The position numbers were made by a program, and so were the translations under genes. The notes beneath the pieces were generated by a model, which was not told the DNA's origin, did not search any database, and saw nothing but the letters and a program-made list of their open reading frames with translations. This document shows, piece by piece, positions 16,464-24,893 of a stretch of 64,000 bases of DNA (positions within the stretch are counted from its first letter, which is position 1; every line of letters starts with the position of its first letter). This DNA is from Paucibacter sp. TC2R-5 (GTDB lineage Bacteria; Pseudomonadota; Gammaproteobacteria; Burkholderiales; Burkholderiaceae_C). Location: NCBI RefSeq assembly GCF_025717605.1, contig NZ_JAJIRQ010000004.1, positions 132,804-196,803 of the forward strand, written 5' to 3'.

Positions 16464-16961
16464 CTATTGAGGCGCCCTTGCCTGGCTCTTGCGGGCCCGA
16501 TCCAAACGCGCTGCAGCCGATTTCATCTCCCCCGAAGCCGAGTGCAAGCTGCCGGCCTTTCCGAGGCCAAAGGCCGGCATATTGACGTAGATGTTCTCGT
16601 AGCTGCCTGGGCTGGCCGCATAGGTTTCATGCCAGATGCCGACCGAGCCATCGTCGCCTATGGCCTTGTTGAAGGCCGTCCAGGCCGGCAAGTGCGCGGC
16701 TTCACGGTTCTTGGCGTAGGCCAGCAGATGTTCCATCGAGCGCCAATACTGCACCATGATCAGGGTGCGAGAAAACCAGCTTTCGCCATGCAAGAAGCCC
16801 AGCTCGGGGTTTTTTTCGAGCTCGCTCAACATGCGCGGCATGGCGGCCGCCACCGGCCACCATTTGTGCACCTTGAGGGGCTTGTTGATGCGCATACCTA
16901 TCATGAAGACGACGAAATCGCCGTCCAGTTTGGCGGTAAGTCGGGCGGCATTGATCATCAT
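16464..16961 (-). CDS. DUF4188 protein (monooxygenase-like fold)
   Basis: 165 residues. Matches the DUF4188 pattern: 'FVVFMIGMRINKPLKVHKWWPVAAAMPRML', 'LGFLHGESWFSRTLIMVQYWRSMEHL', 'HLPAWTAFNKA', 'VGIWHETY' and 'YENIYVNMP'. The family resembles the small dimeric alpha/beta barrel monooxygenases and heme-dependent aldoxime dehydratases, but its activity is not known. Its ATG overlaps the stop of the NAD-epimerase gene upstream (ATGA), so the two are translationally coupled and may act on the same compound. Confidence 0.8.
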   Translation of the reverse strand: MMINAARLTAKLDGDFVVFMIGMRINKPLKVHKWWPVAAAMPRMLSELEKNPELGFLHGESWFSRTLIMVQYWRSMEHLLAYAKNREAAHLPAWTAFNKAIGDDGSVGIWHETYAASPGSYENIYVNMPAFGLGKAGSLHSASGEMKSAAARLDRARKSQARAPQ

Positions 16962-17944
16962 GCTGTCGCTCCTGCCGTTGCCCCTGCTGACCCTGCTGCC
17001 ACCCCTGCGGCAGGCATGCCGAGTGCGACCAGACTGTCTTGCAGCGCGGTGACCAGCCGCGTTTGAGGCGGCTCACCGATCAGCAGGCGCAGCTCGGTGT
17101 CATCCAAACGGTGCGGACGCAGCCACAGGTAGCGCATCTCGGCGATCGCGCGCCAGCTGGCGACGAATGGAGATCCGAGGCGAATCGCCAGCCAAGGCAA
17201 ACCGCCTGTCTTCAAAGGCTGGCCCCAGGCTTGCTCCAAGGCTTGCTGCATGACTCGACCTTCGACCGAGTGGCCGGCGTAGTGCAGGCGGTGATGGCCG
17301 CTCAAGTCACTGCGCTTTTCAGCGACGCGCACAAAGCATTCGGCCAGATCGGGCAGATAGGCCCAGGCATGGGTCTGGTCCAGCGGGCCGGGATAGATGA
17401 AACGGCCGCTTTTGAGCTTGGAGGCCAGGGCCAGATCGAACCAACTGCCAGTCCCCGGACCACCAAAGAAATCACCGGCCCGCAGCACCACTGAGTCCAA
17501 GCCCGGCTCAGCAGCCATGCGCGCCTCCATCTCGATGCGCAGGCCGGCTTTAGGGGTGTTGGCTCGCTCGGGTGTGTTGGGCGTCAGCACGCTGGGCAAT
17601 TCGCTGCCGAAGTTGTAGACATTGCCGGGCAACATCAGCAAAGCGCCGAGTGCCTTGGCCGTCGCTTGCGCCGCGTCGGCCAGCGGCAGCAGCAATTGAT
17701 GCCATTCGGTATAGGGCGGGTTCAAGGCGTTGATGACGACGGTGGCACCTTGTGCGCCCTTGAGCAGGGCGGCTCGGTCAAGCGCGTCGCAGTTCAGCGT
17801 GCGTACATTGGCGAGTTTGCTCAATTCATCCGGCAGCGGCTTACGTGCCTGCGCGATCACCTGCCAGCCGGCTGCGGCGAAGGTGCGCGTCAAACATTGG
17901 CCAAGGCGGCCGGCCGCACCAAGAATCAAAATGGAGGTTTGCAT
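16958..17944 (-). CDS. NAD-dependent epimerase/dehydratase-family protein
   Basis: 328 residues. An extended SDR fold with the nucleotide-binding loop 'ILGAAGRLGQCL' (GxxGxxG) near residue 6 and Asn-rich 'VINALNPPYTEW'. The Ser-Tyr-Lys triad is not obvious, so catalysis is uncertain; it may act as an NAD(P)H-binding reductase. The start at 17944 is preferred over an in-frame ATG eight codons upstream. Its stop is coupled by ATGA to the DUF4188 gene. It is divergent from a LysR gene across 115 bases, the common arrangement of a regulator and its target. Confidence 0.75.
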   Translation of the reverse strand: MQTSILILGAAGRLGQCLTRTFAAAGWQVIAQARKPLPDELSKLANVRTLNCDALDRAALLKGAQGATVVINALNPPYTEWHQLLLPLADAAQATAKALGALLMLPGNVYNFGSELPSVLTPNTPERANTPKAGLRIEMEARMAAEPGLDSVVLRAGDFFGGPGTGSWFDLALASKLKSGRFIYPGPLDQTHAWAYLPDLAECFVRVAEKRSDLSGHHRLHYAGHSVEGRVMQQALEQAWGQPLKTGGLPWLAIRLGSPFVASWRAIAEMRYLWLRPHRLDDTELRLLIGEPPQTRLVTALQDSLVALGMPAAGVAAGSAGATAGATA

Positions 17945-18059
17945 AGCGAGTCCTGCTGTTGTTATCACGATTGCTTGGGCTGCAGTTTGAGTCGCTTGAG
18001 GTCAATTCGGAAGTGGCTATCATGCAATTCAGGTATTCAAAAATGAATGGCGAGGCCGT

Positions 18060-18932
18060 GTGCTTGATTGGTCGCAGGTTCAGATTTTTTTAGGGCTGGC
18101 TGAAGCGGGCTCTTTGAGTCGCGCCGTGGGCTTGCTGGGTCAGAGTCAGCCGACCTTGAGTCGGCAGTTGTCGGCCTTGGAGGCCTCACTTGGCCAAAGC
18201 TTGTTCGAGCGTCACCCGCGAGGTCTGAGCTTGACGGCAGCAGGCCAAGCGCTGCTGCCGGCCGCAAGGCGCATGCGCGAGGGTGCGCAAGAGCTGAGCA
18301 TGGCGCTGGCGGCTCGAGAAAAGAGCCTGGCCGGCACGGTGCGCATCACTGCCAGCGAGATCGTCTGCTGCTATTTTTTGCCCGAGTTCTTGGCGCAGAT
18401 GCGGCTCGACCATCCGGAGATTCAGCTTGAGCTGGTCGCCAGCGACGAGGTCGAAAATTTGCTGGAGCGCAGCGCCGACATTGCGCTGCGCATGGTGCGG
18501 CCCGAGCAAGGCATGTTGGTGGCGCGCAAGCTGGCTGACTGGCCGCTAGGGCTCTATGCGCACCGGCGCTATTTGGCCCGCCACGGCGTGCCGACGGTGG
18601 CAACGATGGGCCAGCACCAATGGCTGGGCTATGACCGCTCCGACCAGTTGCTGCGCGGCTTTGCGGCGGCAGGGTTTCCGGTGACGCGCGAGTTTTTCGG
18701 TTTGCGCAGCGACAGCCACGTGGCGATCTGGGAGGCGATGCGGGCCGGCTGTGGTATCGCCGTGGGGCTGCAGCGCGGGGCCGCGCGCGATCCAGATCTT
18801 CAACAAGTGTTGCCCGAAATGCCGATAGCGCCGCTGCCGCTGTGGTTGACCGCTCACCGCGAACTGCGCGATACGCCGCGCCTGCGTTTGGTGTTCGAGG
18901 CCTTGGCGGCTTGGGCCCTTGCGAGCCCGTGA
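18060..18932 (+). CDS. LysR-family transcriptional regulator
   Basis: 290 residues from a GTG at 18060 preceded by GCGAGG. The N-terminal winged HTH is '[50 protein letters not shown]', followed by a LysR substrate-binding domain. The effector is unknown. It is divergent from the epimerase/DUF4188 pair and is likely to regulate it. The intergenic stretch around 18021-18042 is AT-rich and may hold the T-N11-A box, but I could not single one out with confidence. Confidence 0.9.
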   Translation: MLDWSQVQIFLGLAEAGSLSRAVGLLGQSQPTLSRQLSALEASLGQSLFERHPRGLSLTAAGQALLPAARRMREGAQELSMALAAREKSLAGTVRITASEIVCCYFLPEFLAQMRLDHPEIQLELVASDEVENLLERSADIALRMVRPEQGMLVARKLADWPLGLYAHRRYLARHGVPTVATMGQHQWLGYDRSDQLLRGFAAAGFPVTREFFGLRSDSHVAIWEAMRAGCGIAVGLQRGAARDPDLQQVLPEMPIAPLPLWLTAHRELRDTPRLRLVFEALAAWALASP

Positions 18933-18939
18933 TTTGCCT

Positions 18940-18970
18940 TTGAGCGAACTGGACCGGTCCCTCCTACAAT
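18940..18970 (+). promoter_or_regulatory. Candidate tldD promoter
   Basis: TACAAT (18965-18970) is a good -10. TTGAGC (18940-18945) is a possible -35 with a long 19-base spacer. The -10 ends only six bases before the tldD ATG at 18977, so if it is used the message would be almost or fully leaderless. Confidence 0.3.
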
Positions 18971-18976
18971 GAAGTC

Positions 18977-20440
18977 ATGATTTCGCGCGAACCCACCCTT
19001 GCCCGCCTGGTAGCAGCCCGTAGCCAATTGCTGGAGCCTTACGGCCTCAGCGAGCCCTTGCTGGCCAAAGCGCTGCGGCTGATCACCGAGCATCGCGTCG
19101 ACGACGCCGACCTCTACTTCCAGCACACCCGCTCCCAGGGATGGAGCCTGGAAGAGGGCATCGTCAAGAGCGGCAGCTTCAGCATCGACCAAGGCGTGGG
19201 CGTGCGCGCCGTGGCCGGCGAGAAGACCGCGTTCGCCTATTCCGACGATATCTCCGAGGCCGCCATCATCGATGCGGCCCTGACGGTGCGCTCGATTGCC
19301 GCCGCCGGCCAAAGCCGCCGCGTCAAGGTGCCCGCCAACCCTACCGTGTCGAAGAGCCGCTCGCTGTACGGCCCGGCCGACCCGATTGCCAGCCTCGACA
19401 GCACCGAAAAGGTTGCTTTGCTTGAGCGTACCGAGCGCATGGCGCGCGGCAAAGACCCGCGGGTGGCGCAGGTGATGGCAGGCCTGGCCGCCGAGCATGA
19501 GGTGATCCTAGTAGCACGCGCGGACGGCACCTTGGCCGCCGATGTGCGGCCGCTGGTGCGCCTGAGCGTGACCGTGATTGCCGAAAGCAACGGCCGGCGT
19601 GAGGTCGGCTCGGGCGGCGGCGGCGGGCGCTTTGGCTTGGCCTATTTCACCGACGAAATGATCTCCAGCTATGTCGATCAAGCCGTCAATGCGGCGCTGA
19701 CGAATCTCGAGTCACGCCCGGCCCCGGCCGGCGAGATGACCGTGGTGCTTGGCCCCGGCTGGCCCGGTGTGCTCTTGCACGAGGCGATCGGCCATGGCCT
19801 GGAAGGTGACTTCAACCGCAAGGGTTCGAGCGCTTTTGCCGGCCGCATCGGCCAGCGCGTGGCGGCCAAGGGTGTGACGGTCTTGGACGATGGCACGCTG
19901 GCGGATCGCCGTGGTTCACTGAATGTCGACGACGAAGGTTGCGCCTCGCAGCGCAATGTCTTGATCGAAGACGGCATCCTGAAGGGCTATATCCAGGACG
20001 CCATGAATGCGCGCCTGATGAAGGTGGCGCCGACCGGCAACGGCCGACGTGAGAGTTATGCCCATGTGCCGATGCCGCGCATGACCAACACCTATATGCT
20101 CGGCGGCGACAAGGATCCCAAGGAAATCATCGCCAGCATCAAGAAGGGCATCTACGCGACCAATTTCGGCGGTGGTCAGGTCGACATCACTTCGGGCAAA
20201 TTCGTGTTCTCGGCCAGTGAGGCCTTTTGGGTCGAAAACGGCCAGATTCAGTACCCGGTCAAGGGCGCCACCATCATCGGCAGCGGCCCCGAGGCGCTGA
20301 CCCGCGTCACCATGATTGGCAACGATATGCAACTCGACACCGGCGTCGGCGTCTGCGGTAAAGAGGGTCAGAGCGTGCCGGTCGGCGTCGGTCAGCCAAC
20401 GCTGCGTATTGACGGCCTGACGGTCGGCGGCACGGCTTGA
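18977..20440 (+). CDS. tldD: Metalloprotease TldD
   Basis: 487 residues. The TldD/PmbA peptidase family (M103). The zinc site HEAIGH sits in 'VLLHEAIGHGLEGDFNRKGSS'. TldD works with TldE (PmbA) to cleave unfolded peptides such as the CcdA antitoxin and microcin B17. The C-terminal half holds 'GVGVCGKEGQSVPVGVGQPTLRI', the conserved family tail. The partner gene is not in this window. Only a weak ribosome site precedes the start. Confidence 0.94.
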   Translation: MISREPTLARLVAARSQLLEPYGLSEPLLAKALRLITEHRVDDADLYFQHTRSQGWSLEEGIVKSGSFSIDQGVGVRAVAGEKTAFAYSDDISEAAIIDAALTVRSIAAAGQSRRVKVPANPTVSKSRSLYGPADPIASLDSTEKVALLERTERMARGKDPRVAQVMAGLAAEHEVILVARADGTLAADVRPLVRLSVTVIAESNGRREVGSGGGGGRFGLAYFTDEMISSYVDQAVNAALTNLESRPAPAGEMTVVLGPGWPGVLLHEAIGHGLEGDFNRKGSSAFAGRIGQRVAAKGVTVLDDGTLADRRGSLNVDDEGCASQRNVLIEDGILKGYIQDAMNARLMKVAPTGNGRRESYAHVPMPRMTNTYMLGGDKDPKEIIASIKKGIYATNFGGGQVDITSGKFVFSASEAFWVENGQIQYPVKGATIIGSGPEALTRVTMIGNDMQLDTGVGVCGKEGQSVPVGVGQPTLRIDGLTVGGTA

Positions 20441-20452
20441 TTGTTGCGCGCT

Positions 20453-20467
20453 AGCCGCAGTGCGGCT
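20453..20467. repeat. Small inverted repeat after tldD
   Basis: AGCCGC-AGT-GCGGCT, a perfect six-base stem with a three-base loop, 12 bases after the tldD stop. There is no U-run, so it may be a transcript-end stabiliser or part of the aroG leader's 5' side. Confidence 0.4.
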
Positions 20468-20499
20468 GGGCTGCAATATTCGCGTGCTACATTCAAGTC

Positions 20500-20571
20500 A
20501 TGCCTACGCAAAAGTTTTATACATTCTTTTGGTTCTCATACCGCACCGGCGGCAGAGAGGCGAACGCGTAA
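20500..20571 (+). CDS. Aromatic-amino-acid leader peptide of the aroG attenuator
   Basis: 23 codons from ATG 20500 to TAA 20569-20571. Residues 6-14 are F-Y-T-F-F-W-F-S-Y: seven aromatic residues (4 Phe, 2 Tyr, 1 Trp) within nine codons, far above chance. The rest is MPTQK before and a Gly/Arg/Asn tail after. It ends 95 bases before aroG and is followed by a terminator hairpin. Such peptides make the ribosome stall when charged tRNA-Phe, -Tyr or -Trp is scarce. The Shine-Dalgarno is poor ('TTCAAGTC' precedes the ATG), so initiation may be weak or leaderless. It is the same kind of device as the pheL and trpL leaders, but here it serves DAHP synthase. Confidence 0.8.
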   Translation: MPTQKFYTFFWFSYRTGGREANA

Positions 20572-20608
20572 ACCAAAAACGCAAATCAAATTTCTGAAAA
20601 CCGCCGGG
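20546..20608 (+). promoter_or_regulatory. aroG: Alternative (anti-terminator) pairing of the aroG leader
   Basis: CCGGCGG at 20546-20552, inside the Thr-Gly-Gly codons of the leader peptide, is fully complementary to CCGCCGG at 20601-20607, the 5' arm of the terminator. The same heptamer recurs in the terminator's 3' arm (20616-20622), so the two pairings exclude each other. A ribosome halted on codons 6-12 would leave the upstream copy free to pair and open the gate. This is inference from pairing; no energy was computed. Confidence 0.65.
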
Positions 20609-20631
20609 TTCACCCCCGGCGGTTTTTTTTT
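20597..20631 (+). terminator. aroG: Attenuator terminator in front of aroG
   Basis: Stem CCGCCGGG (20601-20608) / CCCGGCGG (20615-20622), loop six bases, flanked by AAAA before and a run of nine T (20623-20631). It lies 35 bases before the aroG ATG, too close to be a simple terminator of tldD, which ended 160 bases earlier. Confidence 0.85.
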
Positions 20632-20666
20632 GCTCATCGAATCAGAATCAGAAAGACCGCCACGAT

Positions 20667-21794
20667 ATGAACGCCAAGAATGTGAAAGCTGAGGCCACCG
20701 CCGAACGTTGGTACTCGCCGCAGGACAAAACCAGCGAGACCGATGACCAGCGCATCGTCGACGTCACGCCGCTGCCGCCGCCGGAACACCTGATCCGCTT
20801 CTTCCCGATTCGCGGCACGCCGATGGAGCCGCTGATTGCCGGCACACGCGCCAAGATCCGCAAGATCATGCAGCGCAAGGATGACCGTTTGCTGGTCATC
20901 ATCGGCCCCTGCTCCATCCACGATCCGGCCGCTGCGATCGAGTACGCCCGCAAGCTGCAGGTGCAGCGCGAGAAATACGCCGACACGCTGGAGATCGTCA
21001 TGCGCGTCTACTTCGAGAAGCCGCGCACCACGGTGGGCTGGAAGGGTTTGATCAACGACCCCTACTTGGACGAGAGCTACCGCATCGACGAAGGCCTGCG
21101 CATCGCGCGCCAGTTGCTGTTGGAGATCAACCGCTTGGGCATGCCGGCCGGCTCCGAGTTCCTCGATGTGATTTCGCCGCAATACATTGGCGACCTGATT
21201 TCCTGGGGCGCGATCGGCGCACGCACGACCGAAAGCCAGGTGCACCGCGAGTTGGCCTCGGGCCTGTCCGCACCGATCGGTTTCAAGAATGGCACCGACG
21301 GCAATATCAAGATCGCCACCGATGCCATCCAGGCCGCGGCCCGCCCGCACCACTTTTTGTCGGTGCACAAGAATGGTCAGGTCGCCATCGTCGAGACCAA
21401 GGGCAATAAGGATTGCCATGTGATTTTGCGCGGCGGCAAGGCGCCCAATTACGACGCCGAGAACGTGGCAGCCGCTTGCAAGGATCTGGCCGCGTCCAAG
21501 CTCGATACCACGCTGATGGTGGATTGCTCGCATGCCAACAGCTCCAAGCAGCACCTGAGGCAGGTGGACGTTGCTGCCGACGTTGCGGCGCAGATCAAGG
21601 CCGGCAGCACCAGCATCTTTGGTGTGATGGTTGAAAGCCATCTGATCGACGGTGCGCAGAAGTTCACCCCCGGCAAGGACGACGCTAAGAAGTTGGAATA
21701 CGGCAAGAGCATCACCGACGCTTGCTTGGGCTGGGACGATTCGCTCAAGGTGATGGAATTGCTCAGTGATGCTGTAAAAGCGGCACGCGGCTGA
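20667..21794 (+). CDS. aroG: 3-deoxy-7-phosphoheptulonate (DAHP) synthase, class I
   Basis: 375 residues. Catalyses condensation of PEP and erythrose 4-phosphate, the first step of aromatic biosynthesis. AroF/G/H type I enzyme: 'VIIGPCSIHDPAAAIEYA' holds the Cys of the metal site, 'RVYFEKPRTTVGWKGLINDP' binds PEP, and 'LRGGKAPNY' and 'MVDCSHANSSK' add metal ligands. The N-terminal extension (about 1-45) resembles the feedback-binding part of the E. coli enzymes; which amino acid inhibits it cannot be read off. The leader peptide and terminator directly upstream point to attenuation by aromatic amino acids. Confidence 0.95.
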   Translation: MNAKNVKAEATAERWYSPQDKTSETDDQRIVDVTPLPPPEHLIRFFPIRGTPMEPLIAGTRAKIRKIMQRKDDRLLVIIGPCSIHDPAAAIEYARKLQVQREKYADTLEIVMRVYFEKPRTTVGWKGLINDPYLDESYRIDEGLRIARQLLLEINRLGMPAGSEFLDVISPQYIGDLISWGAIGARTTESQVHRELASGLSAPIGFKNGTDGNIKIATDAIQAAARPHHFLSVHKNGQVAIVETKGNKDCHVILRGGKAPNYDAENVAAACKDLAASKLDTTLMVDCSHANSSKQHLRQVDVAADVAAQIKAGSTSIFGVMVESHLIDGAQKFTPGKDDAKKLEYGKSITDACLGWDDSLKVMELLSDAVKAARG

Positions 21795-21839
21795 TTTCTA
21801 GGCCAGAATCGGCGCGTCACAAGCCCACAAAGGCCAGCG

Positions 21840-22151
21840 ATGCGCAGTCTCGTGAAGGTCGTTTTTAGTCCGATTCAGCAGTTCGATTTGGTCGTTGACG
21901 AGGCCGAAGTCTTGAGCTTCGAAGCCGCCCGTCAATGGCTGGATGAGCAATTCATCCAGCATGATTGCGCGCCTATGCGGGGCACCGGCAAGGTCTTGCT
22001 GGCCGACAAAATCCTGGGCGTTGCCAGCACGGCGGGGCCGGCTGCTTTTGCAGATGCCGCCTGGGCACTCGACTTCGCGCGAGCCACCAGCAGCGCCTTG
22101 AGCAAGGCGCTGCTGCGGGTTGATGTGGCCAAGCGGACGCTGTCTTACTGA
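21840..22151 (+). CDS. Hypothetical protein, 103 residues
   Basis: Not recognised. Mixed alpha/beta composition, no signal or membrane segment. It starts 'MRSLVKVVFSPIQQFDLVVDEAEVLSF'. It begins 45 bases after aroG on the same strand and could be the second gene of that transcript. It ends two bases from the stop of the TRIC gene on the other strand. Confidence 0.55.
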   Translation: MRSLVKVVFSPIQQFDLVVDEAEVLSFEAARQWLDEQFIQHDCAPMRGTGKVLLADKILGVASTAGPAAFADAAWALDFARATSSALSKALLRVDVAKRTLSY

Positions 22152-22153
22152 AT

Positions 22154-22825
22154 TTATTGGCTGAGCTGCGGCGCAGGCAACTGCCAGCCGTAGTGCAGCG
22201 CCGCCAGTCGCAGCGCCACCACCGTCAACATGCCGGCAAAAAAGGCCAGCTGGCGCGGCACCCCTAAGGCCCGCAGCAGCAGATAGGCGCTGATGCCACC
22301 GATGGCCGCACTCGCATAGATGTCGCGGCGCAGCAGCAGCGGCACTTGGCCCGTCATCAGGTCGCGCAGTACGCCGCCGCCGCTGGCGGTGATGGTGCCC
22401 AGCAGCACGACGACAAGGCGCGGCTTGCCGGCCTCCTCGGCAATTTCGGCGCCACACAGGGCGAACAAGGCCAGGCCGAGGGTGTCGGCGATCAAGAGTG
22501 CGCCATTGCCGGTCTGCAAGACTTGACCCCAGCCGCTGGCCATCTGGGTGGCCAAGGCGGTCAGCATTGCGGTCAGGCCGATCACCTTGATGTAGCGGGT
22601 GTCGCGCATCCAGAAGATCGGATGCCGGCCTAAGAGCATGTCACGCAGCGTGCCGCCGCCGATCGCGGTGATCGCGGCCAGCACCAAGACGCCGAATAGA
22701 TCGAGCCTGGCCTGCATCGCAGCCAAGGCGCCGCTGATGGCAAATACGGCCACGCCGGCCAGATCCATCCAGTACAGGACGACGCGCGCTTTTGGGGTCA
22801 GAGACTCATTGGGGGAATTGCTCAT
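22154..22825 (-). CDS. Trimeric intracellular cation channel (TRIC)-family membrane protein (YadS/UPF0126)
   Basis: 223 residues with seven predicted helices in two inverted repeats. Both repeats contain the conserved glycine-rich kink: '[22 protein letters not shown]' and '[22 protein letters not shown]'. Prokaryotic TRIC channels form trimers and pass potassium/sodium. The start chosen gives a short polar N-terminus before helix 1; an ATG three codons upstream is an alternative. Confidence 0.88.
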   Translation of the reverse strand: MSNSPNESLTPKARVVLYWMDLAGVAVFAISGALAAMQARLDLFGVLVLAAITAIGGGTLRDMLLGRHPIFWMRDTRYIKVIGLTAMLTALATQMASGWGQVLQTGNGALLIADTLGLALFALCGAEIAEEAGKPRLVVVLLGTITASGGGVLRDLMTGQVPLLLRRDIYASAAIGGISAYLLLRALGVPRQLAFFAGMLTVVALRLAALHYGWQLPAPQLSQ

Positions 22826-22879
22826 GGGCGGCATTCTGGCAGTGATGTGGGCAAGTGCTGCTGTCGGCGTGCAATAGGT

Positions 22880-22907
22880 CTTGAAGCCGGCCGAGACGAC
22901 CCCACAT
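22880..22907 (+). promoter_or_regulatory. htpG: Sigma-32 heat-shock promoter of htpG
   Basis: CTTGAA (22880-22885), 14 bases, CCCCACAT (22900-22907). This fits the RpoH consensus CTTGAA-N13-15-CCCCATNT with one inserted or altered base in the -10. It lies about 87 bases before the htpG ATG, and htpG is a classic RpoH target. Confidence 0.75.
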
Positions 22908-22993
22908 CGGGTGCACGGGCGCAAGCTCAGGTGGGTGGTGGCTCAAGCCGACCGCTCATCACCGTTTTCAGCCATTTGAAAGAAGCGCAAATC

Positions 22994-24877
22994 ATGACAA
23001 AGCAAACCCATGCCTTCCAGGCCGAGGTCAAGCAGATCCTGCACCTGGTCACTCATTCGCTCTATTCCAACAAGGAAATTTTCCTGCGCGAGCTGGTCTC
23101 CAATGCGTCGGACGCTTGCGACAAGCTGCGCTTCGAAGCGCTCGACAACGCCGCCTTGTTTGAAGACGCACCGAACCTGGAAGTACGCGTCAGCTTTGAC
23201 GAGGCCGCCCGCACCGTCACCATCAGCGACAACGGCATCGGCATGAGCGAGGAAGAGGCGATCTCGCATCTGGGCACCATCGCCAAGAGCGGCACGCGTG
23301 AGTTCATGGCCAAGCTTGAAGGCGACCAGAAGAAGGACGCCAATCTGATCGGCCAGTTCGGCGTCGGTTTCTACTCGGGCTTTATCGTCGCCGACCGCAT
23401 CACCGTTGAAACCCGCCGCGCCGGCGTCGCCGCCGATGCCGCAGTGCGCTGGACCTCGGAAGGCACCGGCGACTACGAAGTCGAGACCATCACCAAGCTC
23501 GGCCGCGGCACCGATGTGATCTTGCATCTGCGTGAAGGCGAGGAAGAATTCCTCAAGACCTGGCGCCTCAAGTCGGTCATCAGCAAGTACTCCGACCACA
23601 TCTCGCTGCCCATCCTGATGCGCAAGGAAGAGTGGGATCCGGAGGCGTCCACCCAAGTCCTGAAGGACGAGTGGGAGCCGGTGAACAAGGCCTCAGCGCT
23701 GTGGTCGCGCTCGAAGAGCGAAGTTACGCAAGAACAGTACGACGAGTTTTACAAGCAGATCAGCTACGACACCGAAGCGCCGCTGGCCCACACGCACAAC
23801 CGCGTTGAAGGCCGCAGCGAGTACACGCAGCTGCTCTACATCCCCAAGAAGGCACCGTTTGATCTGTGGAACCGTGACAAGCGCGGTGGCGTCAAGCTCT
23901 ATGTGAAGCGTGTCTTCATCATGGACGATGCCGAGGCGCTGATGCCGGTCTACCTGCGCTTTGTGAAGGGTGTGATCGACTCGGCCGACCTGCCGCTGAA
24001 CGTTTCGCGTGAGCTGCTGCAAGAAAGCCGTGACGTCAAGGCGATCCGCGAAGGCTCGACCAAGCGCGTCTTGTCGATGCTGGAAACGCTGGCCGACAGC
24101 GAAGATGCGGCCGAGCGCGCTAAGTACGCCGACTTCTGGAAGGACTTCGGCTCGGTCTTGAAGGAAGGCATTGGCGAGGATCACGCCAACCAGGAACGCC
24201 TGGCCAAGCTCTTGCGCTTTGCCTCGACGCACGCCGACGAGGGCGTCTCGCTGGCCGACTATCTGAAGCGCGCTAAGGACGATCAGGAAGCGATTTACTA
24301 CATCACTGCCGACTCTTTAAGCGCCGCCAAGAACAGCCCGCAGCTGGAGATCTTCCGCAAGAAGGGCATCGAGGTCTTGCTGCTGGTCGACCGTGTCGAC
24401 GAGTGGATGCTCTCGCATCTGTATGAGTTCGAAGGCAAGGCGCTGCAGTCGGTCGCCAAGGGCTCCATCGATCTGGGCAAGCTGCAAGACGAGGACGAAA
24501 AGAAGAAGGCCGAGGCCGATGCCGAGACCTTCAAGCCGCTGCTGGATCGTCTGAAGGAAACGCTCAAGGCCCGCGCCAAGGATGTGCGCGTGTCGACACG
24601 CCTAGTCGACTCGCCCGCCTGTATCGTCGTTGAAGAGGGCGATATGAGTGGCCACTTGGCGCGCCTGCTCAAGCAAGCCGGTCAAGCCGCACCTGTGAGC
24701 CTGCCGACGCTGGAGATCAACGCGGAGCATGCGCTGGTGAAGAAGCTGAGCAGCAGTGAGGCTCATTTCGACGACCTCGCTAACGTGATCTTCGATCAGG
24801 CTGTGCTCGCCGAAGGCGGCCATCTGGAAGACCCGGCCGCTTATGTGCGGCGTGTCAACGCGATGCTGCTGGGCTGA
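22994..24877 (+). CDS. htpG: Molecular chaperone HtpG (Hsp90)
   Basis: 627 residues, close to E. coli's 624. The N-terminal GHKL ATPase domain has '[17 protein letters not shown]', 'ISDNGIGMS' and '[16 protein letters not shown]'. The middle domain carries '[22 protein letters not shown]'. The C-terminal dimerisation domain ends at 'NAMLLG' without MEEVD, as in bacteria. The start at 22994 is at '[16 protein letters not shown]'; the longer frame upstream is only the UTR. It is preceded by a sigma-32 promoter. Confidence 0.97.
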   Translation: MTKQTHAFQAEVKQILHLVTHSLYSNKEIFLRELVSNASDACDKLRFEALDNAALFEDAPNLEVRVSFDEAARTVTISDNGIGMSEEEAISHLGTIAKSGTREFMAKLEGDQKKDANLIGQFGVGFYSGFIVADRITVETRRAGVAADAAVRWTSEGTGDYEVETITKLGRGTDVILHLREGEEEFLKTWRLKSVISKYSDHISLPILMRKEEWDPEASTQVLKDEWEPVNKASALWSRSKSEVTQEQYDEFYKQISYDTEAPLAHTHNRVEGRSEYTQLLYIPKKAPFDLWNRDKRGGVKLYVKRVFIMDDAEALMPVYLRFVKGVIDSADLPLNVSRELLQESRDVKAIREGSTKRVLSMLETLADSEDAAERAKYADFWKDFGSVLKEGIGEDHANQERLAKLLRFASTHADEGVSLADYLKRAKDDQEAIYYITADSLSAAKNSPQLEIFRKKGIEVLLLVDRVDEWMLSHLYEFEGKALQSVAKGSIDLGKLQDEDEKKKAEADAETFKPLLDRLKETLKARAKDVRVSTRLVDSPACIVVEEGDMSGHLARLLKQAGQAAPVSLPTLEINAEHALVKKLSSSEAHFDDLANVIFDQAVLAEGGHLEDPAAYVRRVNAMLLG

Positions 24878-24893
24878 TGGTTTTTGACGGGGG

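Noticed and set aside
18933-18976. Possible short gene between the LysR gene and tldD
   Set aside because: Only 44 bases; no frame with a start and ribosome site.
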